Origin: Lepidonotus clava | Lineage: Eukaryota > Annelida > Polychaeta > Phyllodocida > Polynoidae | Direction of reading: 5' to 3' | Assembly: GCA_936440205.1 (NCBI GenBank) | Contig: OW387148.1 | Span: 38,909,003 to 38,973,002, forward strand | DNA length: 64,000 nt | Part shown: piece by piece, positions 1 to 10,326 of the stretch | How the letters are laid out: every line of letters begins with the position of its first letter | Numbering within the stretch: position 1 is the stretch's first letter | The notes under the pieces: model-generated | Seen by the model: only the letters and a program-made list of their open reading frames with translations | Told to the model about the DNA's origin: nothing | Database searches by the model: none | Program-made: the position numbers and the translations under genes

Positions 1-1512
1 CCACTTGGGGTTCTGACAGCAAAATTTTGTTACAACTTTATAGAGCTTTGATTAGATCAAAGCTCGATTATGGCTGTCAGGTCTATGGGTCAGCACGCGC
101 ATCATATATCAAGAAGCTAGACTCTGTCCATCATCAGGGGCTGCGGCTGGCATTGGGTGCTTTTAGGACATCGCCAGTCCAAAGCCTCTATGTTGAGGCG
201 GGGGAATCTTCATTAACCAATAGAAGATTAAAACTTTCCCTTCAATTCATCATTAAGTTAAAAACCAATGCTTCTAATCCTGCCTTTAAGTGCGTATTTC
301 AACCCCAAAACGAACATCTCTATGCTGCCAGACCAAACTACATCCAACCTTTTGGCATTCGTATGAAACCTCACATAGAAAATGCCTTTGTGGATCTTGA
401 TGTTTTGAAACAGCCTCATTTTTCAGTCATTCCTCCATGGAGACTCAAACCACCTAATATCAACTTTGACCTCACCAAATCCAAAAAGTCACTGACTCAA
501 CCATTGGATTACGTGTCCCGGTATCATGAAGTTCAAAACAAATTTCCTCATCATTCTCCTGTTTTCACTGATGGTTCAAAGGATGGGAAACGTGCTGCAG
601 CAGCGTCTGTCTGCTGCGGTAAGAAACACTTTGCCCGTCTACCTGACTTCAGTTCTATTTTTACAGCTGAAGCAGTTGCCATTATTATTGCTTTGAAGGC
701 CATTCAGCAGGCAGAGGAAAAGAACTTTATCATTTTTTCTGACTCAAAGTCCTGTCTTCAGGCTTTGCAGTTTTTGAAAACTGAACATACACTCATTATG
801 AGAATTCTTCTCTGGCTACAACTCACGATTTGATGTTCAGTTTTGTTGGATACCGGGTCATGTAGGCATTCATGGTAATGAATTAGCTGACCAAACGGCC
901 AAGAAGGGATTGGACAAAGCAGTCCTTCCTTTTCCAATTCCTCACATAGATTTTAAACCGAGAATCGTTGAATATATCAATGAGAGATGGCAAAATGAAT
1001 GGGACCAGTTCCCCAATAACAAACTACATTCTATTTTCCCAACCATCAAAGATGTTAAACCGAATGTTCTTAAAGTTAGAAAAGACCAAACTGCTTTTAC
1101 CAGAATTAGAATTGGTCATTCTAGACTTACACATGTTTTTCTTTTAAAGGGTGAGCCCTCACCGGAATGTATTGTTTGTAATCAACCTTTAACCATCAAG
1201 CATCTCCTTTTGGAATGCCCAGATTTTGAACAGATACGTAGACAGTTCTATCAGGTAGCTGGTCTACCTGAACTATTTAACACTGTACAGTCTGATCGTA
1301 TCATCCATTTTTTGAAAACCAGCTGGTCTGTATGGACTGATATGATTAGTATATTAACATGTTTTTATCCTTAGGATAAGATCTTGTACATATATCATGT
1401 TGTTCTATTGACAACTTTTAGTCCATCTTTTCATTGATAACAACCGTTTTCGCCATGAATATGACCTTAGTTGTCGAAATGGCGTAAAGCATCCATTACT
1501 CACTCACTCCCA
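1..1512 (+). pseudogene. LINE (I group) ORF2 C-terminal end, cut by window edge
   Basis: This is the last quarter of LINE ORF2 plus the 3' end. Base 1 corresponds to about base 20,127 of the nearly complete copy at 15,786. The reading frame covers the end of the reverse transcriptase region, then an RNase H domain (FTDGSKDG near 560, DSKSCLQAL near 740, IPGHVGIHGNELADQ near 850) and a final zinc motif of the form CX2C..HX4C near 1,170. Relative to the other copies about 11 bases are missing near 816-832, which breaks the frame inside RNase H, and an extra C near 1,320 shifts the last codons. The 3' end carries the stem-loop CGCCAT...ATGGCG and ACTC repeats. The copy is dead as it stands; the upstream part lies outside the window. 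Confidence 0.9.
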
Positions 1513-1535
1513 ACACTCACTCACTCACTCTATAC
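1513..1535 (+). repeat. ACTC-rich tail remnant
   Basis: A second ACTC run (CCAACACTCACTCACTCACTC) directly follows the LINE tail. Its first bases match the type B SINE tail, so it is probably what remains of another element at the same spot. Confidence 0.6.
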
Positions 1536-1544
1536 TTGTGTTCA

Positions 1545-1684
1545 CAAATAACAGGGCACATGAGCTGCCCTTTTATCCCTCTGAGCTTTCTAGGTAAAGT
1601 GGTCGGCTGTCATACTCAAAAGTTCTTTTGAGTGACGCCTCCTCATCTGAACCACTTTTTGCAGGAGGTCCTTGTCTTTCCAGG
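1545..1684 (-). other. Fragment of unidentified minus-strand coding repeat
   Basis: Read on the minus strand this resembles the piece at 25,400-25,560: both contain the words for KDKDL and MRRR-like residues followed by a basic KRAA stretch. The protein is not recognised. A SINE begins at its right edge. Confidence 0.5.
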
Positions 1685-1997
1685 CCCCGTGGGGGTCCGG
1701 GTAAGAATAGGCCCTTGGTAGCCCCTGCTGATCGTACGAGGTGACAATAGGGGGGACCCTGCACTGACCAAATGGTTTTTTGGGTTCAATTCCCGGTCAG
1801 TGCTTGGTTCACTAAAGGATAAGGTACAGCAAAAATGATTGCTGGGTTTTGATTCCCTGCTGTTTGCCTGCCCTATCACCTTCATCTCATAGATTTGATC
1901 ACCAAAGACAGAATTCGTCCCAACTGGTTTTCGCCTTGAACATGACCTTAGCTGTCGGTACGGCGTAAAACACCCAACATTCACTCACTCACTCACT
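1685..1997 (+). mobile_element. SINE, full length, type B tail
   Basis: The copy starts with CCCCGTGGGGGTCC, contains GGTTCAATTCCCGG in the middle, and ends with AAAACACCCAACATTCACTC. It is one of the near 40 related copies in the window. Confidence 0.85.
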
Positions 1998-2399
1998 TTT
2001 CTTGTTAAGAAGTGGCGACAAGGATCTTGCTGGCCTGCCTATGACGCATTTCAACAATCATCACGACGAGATCTTTGTCGCCTGTAACATAGGGAGGGTT
2101 TGGCTCCAAGCCTAGGATCCAGGGCTCCATGTACCCTGTAGCATGGAGCCCCAGGAGCCCTTCCCCTATTATTCAGTTTTTGCCCCCCTGGATGGTGTCG
2201 GTCCGGAACTGCCTCCACGTACTCCTCACATCGGCGGGGAGCAGCCTGTCAGAAAAGCCCTGCAACATACACTGACTCTGGTTAATGGAGTTCTCTCGAT
2301 GTTGGCACTTTTACCTGAATGGAACTCTGTGTCGAATAAGTGTTCAGTATCGTAGTCCATGCACACAGCCCGATCTTGCTTCCCGTGATACTGGCGGAC
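1998..2399 (-). other. Fragment of unidentified minus-strand coding repeat
   Basis: The minus-strand reading between about 2,010 and 2,340 resembles 34,960-35,110; both include a phrase similar to GYMEPW.LGLEPNPPYVTGDKDL. The protein family is unknown to me. The remainder to 2,399 holds nothing recognisable. Confidence 0.45.
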
Positions 2400-2675
2400 T
2401 CTCAGTAGCCCCTGCTGATCGTAAGAGGCGATGATAGGGGGGACCCTGCACTGACCAAGTGGTTTTTGGGTTCAATTCCCGGTCAGTGCTTTGTTCACTA
2501 AGGGATGAGGTACAGCAAAAATGATTGCTGGGTTTTGATCCCCTGCTGTTTGCCCACCCTGTCACCTTCATCTCATAGATTCAATCACCAAAGACAGAAT
2601 TCGTCCCAACTGGTTTTCACCATGAATATGACCCTGGCTGTCGGTATGGCGCAAAACACCCAACACTCACTCACT
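2400..2675 (+). mobile_element. SINE, 5' shortened, type B tail
   Basis: The copy begins in the shared head at CTCAGTAGCCCCTGCTGATCG and ends in CAACACTCACTCACT. Its tail runs straight into a different LINE fragment. Confidence 0.85.
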
Positions 2676-3065
2676 AACCCATGGTTGTCTTCTCAAAGGT
2701 GAGCCCCATCCAGAATGTGTCGTCTGTGACTGTACTCTAACTGTTAAGCATTTACTATTAGAATGTGTTGATTTTCATGACATTAGGCAACAGTTTTACC
2801 AGGTTGCTGAAATATCAGACCTCATCAAGAAGGTTTTGCCAGACAAAATTCTTGGCTTCCTAAAATCATCAGGCCTTTATGACAAATTCTAGTTTATTCC
2901 AGTTTTTTCACCTCTATACACTGTTTTATGACTGTCAACGTAATTACATTTAGGAAACCATATTCTCACAGTACACCGAAATATTTTAGTCTTTCCATAC
3001 CTGTTTTCGCCGTGAATATGACCTCTGTTGTTGACACGGCTTTAAAGCTTCATCACTCACTCACT
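2676..3065 (+). mobile_element. 5'-truncated 3' end of a second, diverged LINE lineage
   Basis: From 2,698 to 2,892 an open frame ends in TAG and encodes the C-terminus of an ORF2 with zinc motif CVVCDCTLTVKHLLLEC. It is clearly homologous to the main LINE (CIVCNQPLTIKHLLLEC) but differs at many residues, so it is a separate lineage and not a decayed copy. The frame has no start codon because the element is 5' truncated exactly at a SINE tail. A 3' untranslated stretch of about 170 bases ends with the stem arms GCCGTG and CACGGC and the tail CATCACTCACTCACT. Confidence 0.8.
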
Positions 3066-3067
3066 AC

Positions 3068-3371
3068 CGGCAGACTCAGGGTGTACTACAGTCTATCAGT
3101 ATCGGGGATAGGGGTTTGGGCGTGGGCCCTGGCGGGGTCCTTTTCCCTTACCCCCTCGGTAGACGGCCTGCTTTCTGTACGACGAGTTCCGAAAGTCCTC
3201 AATTTGCTGGTCTTGAACGGGTTCGGTCGCATTAACCCTCGCTCTTTTGTTGAAGTATTGCCTCTCATTTATTGTGGTCCGCTCCACGATGTTAAGGTAA
3301 CCCTGCGAATGAGCCTTCAGTCATTTGGCCCTTGCTGGCACATCAATCACCTTCTTCACCGCAATCCTGGT
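3068..3371 (-). other. Fragment of unidentified minus-strand coding repeat
   Basis: The minus strand shows a stretch similar to those at 23,430-23,660 and 25,195-25,340, including residues like RNSSYRKQA and a glycine- and proline-rich end. The product is not identified. Confidence 0.5.
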
Positions 3372-3565
3372 TGATCCCGTGGTTCACTAAGGAATGGGGT
3401 ACAGCAAAACTGATTTCCAGGTTATGATCCCTTGCTGTTTGCCTGCCCTGTCACCTTCATCTCATAGATACAATCACCAAAGACAGAATTTGTTCAACCT
3501 GTTTTCACCGTGAATATGACCTTATTTGTTGAAACAGCATAAAGCATCCATAACTCGCTCACTCA
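3372..3565 (+). mobile_element. SINE, 5' truncated, type A tail
   Basis: It begins at the GTGGTTCACTAAGG part of the body and ends AAAGCATCCATAACTCGCTCACTCA. Confidence 0.8.
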
Positions 3566-3567
3566 TA

Positions 3568-3820
3568 CAAGGCGACGATAGGGGGGACCCAGCACTGACC
3601 AAGTGGTTCTTTGGGTTCAATTCCGGGTTGATCCTGTGGTTGACTAAGGGATGAGGTACGGCAAAAATGATATCCGGTTTTTGATCCCCTGTTTACCCCC
3701 CTTGTCAACTTCATCTCATGGATAAGATCACCAAAGACAAATTCGTCCCTACCTGTTTTTGTCGTGAATAATATCTTAGTTGTCGAAAAGGCGTAAAGCA
3801 GCCATTACACTCTTTCACTC
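3568..3820 (+). mobile_element. SINE, 5' truncated
   Basis: It starts in the head at CAAGGCGACGATAGGGG, 3 bp after the previous tail, and ends GCGTAAAGCAGCCATTACAC with a degraded ACTC tail. Confidence 0.8.
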
Positions 3821-3909
3821 ATGGATACAAACACCAAAGACCTCATTTCTATCTGTTTCCTTACTAGGTCTTTCCACACATAGTCAGTGTTTCCTTCTAT
3901 TCCCAGAGA

Positions 3910-4178
3910 ATAGGGAGGACCCGGCACTAACCAAGTGTTTTTTTTGGTGCTGTGGTTCACTCAGGGATGAGGTACAGCAAAAATGATTTCCAGGTTTTGG
4001 TCCCCTGCTGTTTGCCCGCCCTGTCACCTTCATCTAATAGATTCAATCACCACCCTGTCATCTTCATCTCATGGAGATTTGATCACCAAAGACAGAATTT
4101 GTCCCAACTTGTTTTTGCCGTGAAAACGACCCTGGCTGTCAGTATGGCATAAAACACGCAACACTCACCCATTCACTC
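3910..4178 (+). mobile_element. SINE with internal duplication, type B tail
   Basis: The body is recognisable from ATAGGGAGGACCCGGCACT. The segment around the CATCTCATAGATTCAATCACC motif is partly repeated, and the copy ends AAAACACGCAACACTCACCC. Confidence 0.75.
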
Positions 4179-4180
4179 TT

Positions 4181-4356
4181 TTGCTTTTGGTATTGCTTTT
4201 ATGGTATTGTTTGGTTTACTTGCCATGTTTTCTTTCTCCTCTTACTGTGAGGCCAGTGCCTGTGTTTGGGGCCATTTTAGCCATGTGGGGCCAGCAGGGC
4301 CAGGTAGTAGTGGTGGTGGAAGGCCCGGCTCTTGCCTGCCATGTACTTATCAGCTG
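4181..4356 (-). other. Fragment related to 34,800-34,960
   Basis: The DNA is similar to 34,800-34,930 (both hold GGGGCCATTTTAGCC). It belongs to the unidentified repeat and no product is recognised. Confidence 0.4.
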
Positions 4357-4769
4357 CCCCAAAAGGATCCGGGGTGGGGGTTCCTTTGGGAGCCTCCTGG
4401 GAAGAAGAGGTCCCTAACATACCCTTGCTGATCATAGGAGGCGACAAATAGGGCAATTCATTGGCTGTGAATTGCGATCCTTGCTGTTTGTAGGCAGAGA
4501 TCCTAGTGTCATGAGGGCATCTGCGAGGGTATGGGCATTCGAAGATTGCGGGTTCATAGTGTTCCTTCTCTTGCCCAATACTGCACTTTGGCTCCAAGTT
4601 CATCTAGACGGGAGGTTAGAGAGGCCCGATCCAATAAATTGGCTAAAATAGATACATTCACCAAAGGGGGGGTTCACCAAAGACGGGGTTCGTCCCAATT
4701 TGTTTTCGCCGTGAAAATGACCTTAGCTGTCGGTAGGGTGTAAAAACACCTAACACTCACTCACTCACT
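4357..4769 (+). mobile_element. Internally deleted LINE derivative: LINE 5' UTR head fused to SINE tail
   Basis: The first ~280 bases match the 5' UTR of the LINE at 15,786 (GGATCCGGGGTGGGGG, GTGTCATGAGGGCATCTGCG, ACTGCACTTTGGCTCCAA). The last ~90 bases match the common 3' end with stem-loop and ACTC tail. All coding sequence is missing, so this is an intermediate between the LINE and the SINE. Confidence 0.8.
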
Positions 4770-4820
4770 TCCTTTCTTCTATATGAATGCAGATCTTGGT
4801 TGGGAGTTCCTTTTAAGGCA

Positions 4821-4901
4821 CCCCGTTGGGGTCCCAACCTGTTTTTGCTGTGACAATTACCCTGGCTGTTGGTACAGCGTAAAACATTCATCACTCACTC
4901 A
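4821..4901 (+). mobile_element. Minimal SINE made only of head and tail
   Basis: CCCCGTTGGGGTCC of the head is joined directly to CCCAACCTGTTTTTGC of the 3' end. The word GTCC or GTCCC occurs at both places in full copies, so deletion between short repeats is likely. Confidence 0.7.
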
Positions 4902-5308
4902 CCCATACGGTACTGTGTAGCTACTGACTCCCCTCGCTGCTAAGGGGTAGCGGGAATACAGGTCTCAGCAGGTCCTTCGGCCCCTCAAGCCTGCTCCCTG
5001 GTATCGTCTGCAGGAAAATCCTGCCCTTGGTGGCATAAATGGTTCTTTATTATAGCATTGGCCATTTCGTATAGGTCATGTTCAACTAAGGCACGAGTGT
5101 TAATCGTATGGCTGGATACTGGTCTCTGTAATGCCATAGAAGGTCTTGTTTTAGACCGTAATACCTTTTTATTAAGCGATACTGCCTCTGATAATATAGT
5201 AGGAATGATATACGCTGTGATGCTGGTGATGTTGAAGCCCTTGGTCAGAGTACATATTGATTAAGCTTCTACTTATGGGAGGTGGGGAAGATTAAATGTG
5301 CATTGTTT
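4902..5308. other. No recognised feature
   Basis: A 68-codon open frame on the + strand (5,058-5,264) and a short G/C-rich stretch near 4,930-5,000 are present. I recognise neither, and neither has coding signals I trust. Confidence 0.3.
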
Positions 5309-5570
5309 GATAGGGAGAACCCAGCACTAACCAAGTGGTTTTTTTGGGGTTCAATTGCTGGTCTGTGCTGGGTTCACTAAGGGATGGGGATCAGCATAAA
5401 TGAATGCTAGGTTTTGATCCCCTGCTGTTTGCCCGCCCTGTCACCTTCATTTCATAGATACAATCATCAAAGACAGAATTTGTCCCAACCTGTTTTCGCC
5501 GTAAATATGACCTTAGTTGTCAAAATGGTGTAAAGCAACCAGTAAACTCTGATATCAACACACTCACTCA
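5309..5570 (+). mobile_element. SINE, 5' truncated
   Basis: It starts at GATAGGGAGAACCCAGCACT and ends in GGTGTAAAGCAACCAGTAAA and a loose ACTC tail. Confidence 0.75.
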
Positions 5571-5737
5571 ACGGCTATGTTCCCGTATGCTAAGCTACTA
5601 ATCTTGGCATACTGGGCAAGGCTAGAGCCCTCCAGGTAAGTCATGAAGAAATTCATGACATCCTGAGCATAATCCTGGCTACGTGAGAACAACAACCATT
5701 TGCGTACTGTCACTTCATGGATTTTGTTCTTTCTGCA
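5571..5737 (-). other. Open minus-strand fragment of unknown coding repeat
   Basis: About 48 codons read open on the minus strand, including RKWLLFSRSQDYAQDV. It has no start or stop and is cut by the next SINE. It may belong to the same unidentified coding repeat found elsewhere, but I cannot show that. Confidence 0.35.
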
Positions 5738-6057
5738 ACCCCCGTTGGGATTGCAGGTAAGAATAGGCCCTTAGTAGCCCCTGCTGATTGTATGAGGTGA
5801 TGATAGGGGGAACCCAGCACTGACCAAGTGGTTCTTTTAGTTTAATTTCTGGTTGGTGCTGTGGTTCACTAAGGGATATTGATGAGGTACAGCAAAAATG
5901 ATTTCCAGGTTTTGATCCCCTGCTGTTTGCCTGCCCTGTCACCTTCATCTCATAAATTCAATCATCAAAGACAGAGTTAATCCCAATCTGTTTACGCCAT
6001 GAATATGACCTTAGTTGTCGAAATGGTGTAAAGCATACATTACTCACTCACTCACTC
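5738..6057 (+). mobile_element. SINE, full length, type A tail
   Basis: It begins CCCCCGTTGGGATTGCAGG and ends AAGCATACATTACTCACTC. The stem arms are CGCCAT and ATGGTG, which still pair through a G-T wobble. Confidence 0.85.
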
Positions 6058-6080
6058 GATCATACTTATGAGAGAAGACC

Positions 6081-6777
6081 TCATGACTGGTATATGGGAT
6101 CCACGAGTGCAGCACAAACACTGAGGATTTTGTCAAGTGAGGGTATAAGGCTTATTGGCATATGATTCTTCAGAATTTTTAATGTCTTTAACCTTATTAC
6201 TTGTTCAACTAAAATACGTAAATGTATGCTTCTTTTGGTTTTCTCTATGTCAGAAACAGACATTCGTTTGATTCCACATTGTCAAAATGAATGCTTTGAA
6301 CACCACATTAATCAATATTTAATCCTTTACCAGCCATTAGGGCAAACAGTGGATCTTAGAAGTCCAAAAATTCAGAATCAGCCATAATCTGTTTGTTACT
6401 CAGGCAACCACCATATGATGGTGAAATATAGGTTACTGTTGAACTTGGAGCAGCAGAGATAAGAAATTTCATAGTGTTGTGGTGCTTATAATGAGACCAT
6501 GTCAGAGACTGCAAGTTTAAGTTCTTTGGAGTATCCATGAATACATCCAAACAGTCTATTATGGCTCTCAAAATTGGAATACATCTAAATCGAGCAGGAT
6601 GAGTTGTCTGTACATGATCTTTAGGGGATCATCTTACAACATGACCAATGGTTTGATACAGAGCAGTAAGGCAGCAGTTAAAGATCTGTGTACATAGGGA
6701 GACAGAACTTTTGAAATGTTTGGCAAGGTCCTGACATGCTAGTCCTAAACGGAGTTTCATTAAAGTCAAAAGAAATT
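6081..6777 (-). pseudogene. DDE transposase fragment, ISL2EU/IS4EU-like (DDE_Tnp_4)
   Basis: Read on the minus strand, three blocks in order match the DDE_Tnp_4 transposase type of ISL2EU/IS4EU elements. First comes LRLGLACQDLAKHFKSS (about 6,760-6,700), the usual helical block before the catalytic core. Next is HPARFRCIPILRAIIDCLDV followed by TWSHYKHHNTMKFL and the ISPSYGGCLSNKQI stretch, where families normally read IIDCTE...GG..SDK. The last is IHLRILVEQVIRLKTLKIL with MPISLIPSLDKILSVCAALV, the usual C-terminus. The stretch that should hold LADRGF is missing between 6,356 and 6,263, and there is at least one in-frame TGA near 6,640, so it is a dead DNA transposon. I did not find its terminal repeats. 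Confidence 0.8.
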
Positions 6778-7373
6778 AAGTTTCAGAGGTCAATTTTCGT
6801 TTTGGCCCAAAGCACTGTATAGCATTTTGGCCGGGTGTTCGTACTGAATTTTCTTTCTTTTTAAAATTTTACAAGAATATTTTTTCTAAAAGAAACCTAT
6901 GCAACTTGATTACTTTTTAGAAGCGTGAACTTTGGCCCCCCGCTTCATTTTGGTGATATTCAGAGTACTCTGCAATCGTTTTCATATACTTATTATGTTG
7001 TTGCATACAGAGTTTGATGTCATGAACCTCAAAATACAACTTTTTTTTTCATTTTCAAGAGACTGTTTGTTTTGCTCTTTCCTTCTGTGCCCTTGTTGCT
7101 TAATCCATGGCACGTTGCCTCAGAGGTGTTTGCAAATAACCATCCTCCACCTCCTCTTCTTCTTCTTCTTCTTCTTCTTCATCCTCTTCCTCTTGCTCCT
7201 TGTGTGGTATTGCTCCCGAGGTCCTTGTTGGTTCTTGTCAATTTCCTCGGCCTCCTCGACATGATCGTAATAGTCATTTTCAAAGACAGGCTCCTCAGAC
7301 AACGTGTGAGGAGGAGTCAGAGCTGACATGGATTTAAGTGTAGTAGAGAGAATGTCGTCGTCATCGTCATAAG
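6778..7373. other. No gene recognised; CTT-rich simple repeat
   Basis: The stretch holds a pyrimidine-rich simple repeat (about 7,147-7,195) and a 69-codon minus-strand frame (7,120-7,329) that is acidic in its first half and lysine-rich over the repeat. It may be part of a host exon, but no motif or splice context supports this. Confidence 0.4.
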
Positions 7374-7682
7374 CCCCAAGGGGGTCCGGGTAAGAATAGG
7401 CCCTCAGTAGCCCCTGCTGATCGCATGAGGCAAGGATAATGGGGACCCTGCACTGACCAAGTGGTTTTTGGGTTCAATTCCTGGTCAGTGCTTGGTTCAC
7501 TAAGGGATGAGGTACAGCAAAAATGATCGCTGGGTTTTGATCCCCTGCTGTTTGCCCGCCCTGTCACCTTCATCTCATAGATTCAATCACCAAAGACAGA
7601 ATTCGTCCCAACTGGTTTTCGCTGTGAATATGACCCTGGCTGTTGGTACGGCGTAAAACAACCAACACTCACTCACTCACTC
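7374..7682 (+). mobile_element. SINE, full length, type B tail
   Basis: It starts CCCCAAGGGGGTCCGGG and ends AAAACAACCAACACTCACTC. Inverted LINE ORF1 sequence begins immediately after its tail. Confidence 0.85.
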
Positions 7683-8290
7683 TTCCATCTCAACTTCGTT
7701 TAAATTCTGGAATCTATTTGTCAATGGCAAAGGATTCCTATCTAGTTTACTAGACTGTTCTTGACTTGATTGACTTTGTCTGTTTTCAGCCGAAGCCCTA
7801 GAAGAGCTTTGAATGTTATGACTCTTTTTTCTATTTGATGGTGCTTCTGATGATGTAACAGACGAATTTGAAGTTGCTTTTGATGTACTGGCAATAGGTT
7901 CTGTCTGAGTAACCTTTCCGGCTCAGAAACTTTGACAGTTCCATTGGAAGATTGATCGTCCTGCCATCAATGTGGATGGACAGGAGATCATCCCCAGGTC
8001 TTATTTTCAGGGGGATACACTGCAACTTGCAGCCACAGCTTTTCCCATCTCCACTTCCATCTCTGTTAGATAATGGTAAAGGGTTCCTATCTATTTTATT
8101 TGATGGTTCTTCACTTGACTGTTGGTTTGTAGGCAAAGAAAAGCTTCAACTGCTACGACTATTCTTTCTATTTGATGGTGTATCTGACAATAGAACAGAT
8201 GACAAATTTGAATTTGATTTTGATGTACTGACACTAGGTTCTGTTTGTGTAACCTTTCCGGCTACCACTACCTGGATGCCTGAGGGATAA
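7683..8290 (-). pseudogene. Two overlapping inverted LINE ORF1/ORF2 junction fragments
   Basis: The minus strand of 7,683-7,923 matches the 3' part of LINE ORF1 (serine-rich end, copy 1 about 17,480-17,730). From 7,924 a second piece, also minus, covers the start of ORF2 (FQWNC region) and then the same end of ORF1 again from a different subfamily, stopping at the GGCATCCAGG site. The two pieces therefore repeat the ORF1 end twice in the same direction. Neither piece has a 3' tail or 5' end. Confidence 0.8.
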
Positions 8291-8343
8291 TTCTGTTTGA
8301 TTCGGGTTCTACCAAGCCAAATACTAATATGTGTAATCCTTTT

Positions 8344-8544
8344 CCCTGTGGGGGTTCCAAGGAAGAATAGGCCCCTAGTATCCCCTGCTGATCATGGCAA
8401 CGATAGAGGGGACCCAGCGTCAATCAAATGGTTCATTGGGTTCAAGTCCTGGTTGATGCCTGGTTCACTATGGGATGATGTACAGCAAAAATGATTTCCA
8501 GGTTTTGATCCCCTCCTGTTTGCCCACCCTGTCGACTTCATCTT
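8344..8544 (+). mobile_element. SINE, 3' truncated
   Basis: It begins CCCTGTGGGGGTTCC and runs through the body to CCACCCTGTCGACTTCATC, where the match stops without stem-loop or tail. Confidence 0.8.
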
Positions 8545-8839
8545 TAAGATACTCAATTTGCTCGGCACACTGGAGTCAGGTTGACCTTTGGTATTTACAA
8601 AACAAGAAGCACTTGATGGACCAGACGCTCAGACAAGAGTGAGTATTGCCCCATCAACATAGTCAACAGTTCAAGAGGATAATTTACAAGGGTATTTCGT
8701 CCTTGTAGCATCATCAGCTTGAACACCCTGAGAAATTGCAACTGATCTGGTTGCAGGAAGTAGGTGTATGTTAGCCCTGCCTCCAGGATTAGTGGGCATG
8801 TGTCTTTTTGTTGTGTGGACAAAGAAGTCCTTCTTTTTT
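8545..8839. other. No recognised feature
   Basis: Short frames exist on the minus strand (8,595-8,822), but I see no motif. Confidence 0.3.
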
Positions 8840-9210
8840 CCCCTGTGGGGGTACCGGGGTACTATAGGCCCCCAGTAGCCCCTGCTGATCATATCAGGTG
8901 ATGATAGGGGGGACCTGGCACTGACCAAGCAGTCCATTGGGTTTAATTCCCGGTTAGTGTCATGGTTCACTAAGGGATGAGGTACAGCTAAAATGATTGC
9001 TAGGTTTTGATCCCCTGCTGTTTCCAGGTTTTTAACCCCTGCTGTTCGTCTGCCCTGTCACCCTCATCTCATTAGGCACAAACACATGAGTCTGACCAAG
9101 TCAAAACGCCTGTTTCAAAAGTCGGATTTCATCCTACCTTGTTTTTCCAGTGAAAATGACACTGGATGTTGGAACGGCTGTGGGAACATCCATCACTCAC
9201 TCACTCACTC
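8840..9210 (+). mobile_element. SINE, full length with internal duplication
   Basis: It starts CCCCTGTGGGGGTACC. The GGTTTTGATCCCCTGCTG motif is repeated in a second, altered form. It ends CATCCATCACTCACTCACTC. Confidence 0.8.
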
Positions 9211-9272
9211 CATTGAAGCCATGTGACTCATTCAGTACCATAGGGATGGCATAGATAGTATCACCCAATATT

Positions 9273-9431
9273 TGTATGGACTGATATGATTGGTATATTA
9301 ACATGTTTTTATTCTGAGGATAAGATATTGTACATATATCATGTTGTTCTATTGACAACTTTTAGTCCATCTTTTCATTGGTAACAATATTTTTGCCACG
9401 AATATGGTGTAAAGCATCCATTACTCACTCA
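9273..9431 (+). mobile_element. LINE 3' end fragment
   Basis: It matches the main LINE from GTATGGACTGATATGATT to the ACTC tail. The hairpin region is internally shortened (GCCACGAATATGGTGTAAAG). Confidence 0.85.
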
Positions 9432-9434
9432 GCT

Positions 9435-9541
9435 CCCCATGGGAGTTTTGGGTAAGAATAGGCCCACAGTAGCCCCTGTTGACCGTATAAGGCGACAATA
9501 GGGGGGACCCTGCACTGACAACGAGGTTCTTTAGGTTTAAT
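9435..9541 (+). mobile_element. SINE head fragment, 3' truncated
   Basis: CCCCATGGGAGTTTTGGG through GCACTGACAACGAGGTTC matches the SINE head; the rest is absent. Confidence 0.7.
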
Positions 9542-9874
9542 ATATGAAACAGGGGGCAATTTGGACTTATTGAAATTATCTGTAGGACAATGGTCAAATC
9601 TATAAGAAAAAGGAAGCAGCTAGAAGGTGTCTAAAAGTGGACACTTAGAGGATGGCCAGGAGGTGTCACAAAACTGGAGGTGAGTAGTAGGACTTAGAAG
9701 AAATAGGGGACGGCCAAAGTAGACAGTTATAGGTATACCTAGAACAAATAGGGGACGGGCAAAGTATACAGCTATAGTGTGATACCTCTTACTAATGGCC
9801 ACTTCTGTATGGGCCAATGGTTAATGGAATATATGTAGAGTGTTGTCTGAGGTATAACTGAGAACTTGGAGGTG
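9542..9874. repeat. Short local repeats, no gene
   Basis: Similar words recur at about 30-70 bp spacing, such as GAACAAATAGGGGACGG and GAAGAAATAGGGGACGG. This looks like degenerate tandem sequence. Confidence 0.4.
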
Positions 9875-9888
9875 ACTGGTCGTATTTA

Positions 9889-10121
9889 CCCTGTACTGAC
9901 CAAGTGGTTTTTTGGTTCAATTCCCGGTTAGTGCTTGATTCACTAAGGGATGAGGTACAGCAAAAATGATCGCTGGGTTTTTATCCCCTGTTGTTTGCCC
10001 GCCCTGTCACCTTCATCTCATAGATTCGATCACCAAAGACAGAATTCGTCCCAACTGGTTTTCATCGTGAAAATGACCCTGGCTGTCGGTACGGCGAAAA
10101 ACACCCAACACTCACTCACTC
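9889..10121 (+). mobile_element. SINE, 5' truncated, with target site duplication
   Basis: The insertion is flanked by ACTGGTCGTATTTA at 9,875-9,888 and at 10,122-10,135. This proves it arrived as a 5'-shortened copy, as expected for target-primed reverse transcription. The tail is type B. Confidence 0.9.
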
Positions 10122-10326
10122 ACTGGTCGTATTTAGAACAAATATGACATGGCCAAATTATACAGGTATATGGTGGTTCCCTTAAACAACGGACATCTTT
10201 CTTATGCAGCTAGTAGGAAATAGGTGATAAAAATATTGTGAAATGAAATATATGTAAATATATTTAAAATAAAGCATACCTCCAATTCATCAGTGTAGTT
10301 CACATTGGCTGTGATTTTTCCTTGTG

